A DNA stretch of 6,937 nucleotides from Candidatus Brocadiia bacterium. Its GTDB lineage: Bacteria > Planctomycetota > MHYJ01 > JACQXL01. The notes beneath the pieces were generated by a model. The model was not told the origin of the DNA, searched no databases, and worked only from the letters and a program-made list of their open reading frames with translations. Of the stretch, positions 6,424 to 6,937 are shown one piece after another. The stretch's first letter is position 1; the number at the start of each line of letters is the position of its first letter. The stretch covers positions 1 through 6,937 of the forward strand of contig JAGUXD010000047.1 in assembly GCA_020062035.1 (NCBI GenBank), written 5' to 3'. The position numbers and the translations under genes were made by a program.

Positions 6424-6937
6424 ATGGAAAATAAAAAGTCATTCTCCACATTGCCCCTTTATATAACGATTATTATCGGTCTAATAATCGGACTTCTTTA
6501 CTCTTTACGAGCATTAGCAATGGCAACAAGCCGGCACAGGACCCAGGATGTCGGTCCATACAAAATAGAGTTGCTCAGCCGAGGGGAACAGACCGAGGGA
6601 ACACCGTCAAGAATAAATCTAATTGTAACCGCTGAAAGCAAACCAGAGGAAATAAAACTTTTCTATTATGCACTCAATAAAGAAGAAGCAAGACCGGTTT
6701 TGGTTCACAAGGTTCAACCGCCTAAAAAAGAGTTCCTTCAAATATCAATGTTACCGGCAGGCGACACCGGTTTTTATACTGCAGTATTACCACCTCTCAA
6801 GATGGCCGAGCAATATTATTATTATATTGCTGTCTCTGACCAGCTGGGACAGTATCTCTCTTATCCTTCGGATAAAAAGTTATTAAAAATTACCTATCGA
6901 GGGACAGGGGTCCTCTGGGTAACGGTTCTGCATATCG
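6424..6937 (+). CDS. Paralogue of the preceding membrane protein (partial, runs off the window)
   Basis: From the ATG at 6424 the frame is open to the last base, giving 171 codons with no stop. AAAAGGA lies immediately upstream (6416-6422), with unusually tight spacing. The protein starts MENKK, has a membrane anchor at about 10-30, and then an outward-facing beta-rich region. It aligns along its length with the gene at 5524: both begin MEN; S-R-I-N-L-I-V-T followed by EEIKLFYY here corresponds to FFITVSTS followed by DSVKLYWL there. TGFYTAVLPPLKMAEQYYYY matches GGFYAHSLPALEKAGQYYFF, and the ITYRG segment followed by VLWVTVLHI matches VTYKQ followed by WVLLIHIF. The window ends at the expected second membrane segment, so further C-terminal helices are likely outside it. 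A tandem duplication is the simplest explanation. Function unknown. Confidence 0.8.
   Translation, partial: MENKKSFSTLPLYITIIIGLIIGLLYSLRALAMATSRHRTQDVGPYKIELLSRGEQTEGTPSRINLIVTAESKPEEIKLFYYALNKEEARPVLVHKVQPPKKEFLQISMLPAGDTGFYTAVLPPLKMAEQYYYYIAVSDQLGQYLSYPSDKKLLKITYRGTGVLWVTVLHI

Noticed and set aside
6168..6449. 93-codon minus-strand frame
   Set aside because: It is antisense to the C-terminal membrane region of the gene at 5524 and spans its stop and the next start; no supporting signal.
6668..6886. 72-codon + strand frame
   Set aside because: It lies in another frame inside the open gene starting at 6424, whose homology to the preceding gene is clear.

Overview
The window reads as a fragment of an uncultured, AT-rich bacterial chromosome. 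The protein families suggest a diderm or candidate-phylum bacterium: a phosphoheptose isomerase (heptose precursor of LPS-type glycans), a lipoprotein, and a very large secreted metallopeptidase. Short palindromic repeats inside coding sequence and between genes are a habit I associate with metagenome-derived candidate phyla. The exact phylum cannot be fixed from the sequence alone.

Layout: two transcription units diverge from a 230-bp intergenic region (1399-1628). Leftward run gmhA (826-1398) and then plsY (77-796), 29 bp apart, both serving envelope precursor synthesis (heptose sugar, and lysophosphatidic acid for phospholipids). The end of plsY runs into a long imperfect inverted repeat made of GTTCAA-like units (9-82). 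Rightward, a near-consensus sigma-70 promoter (1582-1609) drives a small lipoprotein (1629-2195), which overlaps by ATGA a 1094-residue exported protein (2192-5476). That protein joins a complete M1-type metallopeptidase to a complete M28 metallopeptidase in one chain. Two tandem paralogous membrane proteins follow (5524-6417, and 6424 to the window edge). Each has an N-terminal membrane anchor and an extracytoplasmic beta-rich domain; the complete copy also shows several C-terminal membrane helices.

The most interesting signals are these. (1) Two unrelated palindromic repeats sit in frame inside the same peptidase gene, one in a loop of the M1 domain and one in a loop of the M28 domain. (2) The M1-M28 double peptidase carries a non-canonical M1 substrate motif and an HEXXH-X17-E spacing. 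(3) The tandem membrane-protein pair has an unknown function; its second member is an open frame cut by the window edge. (4) A probable dispersed repeat lies immediately upstream of the lipoprotein promoter. No tRNA, rRNA, CRISPR array or transposase gene was seen, and no gene-free stretch exceeds 300 bp.
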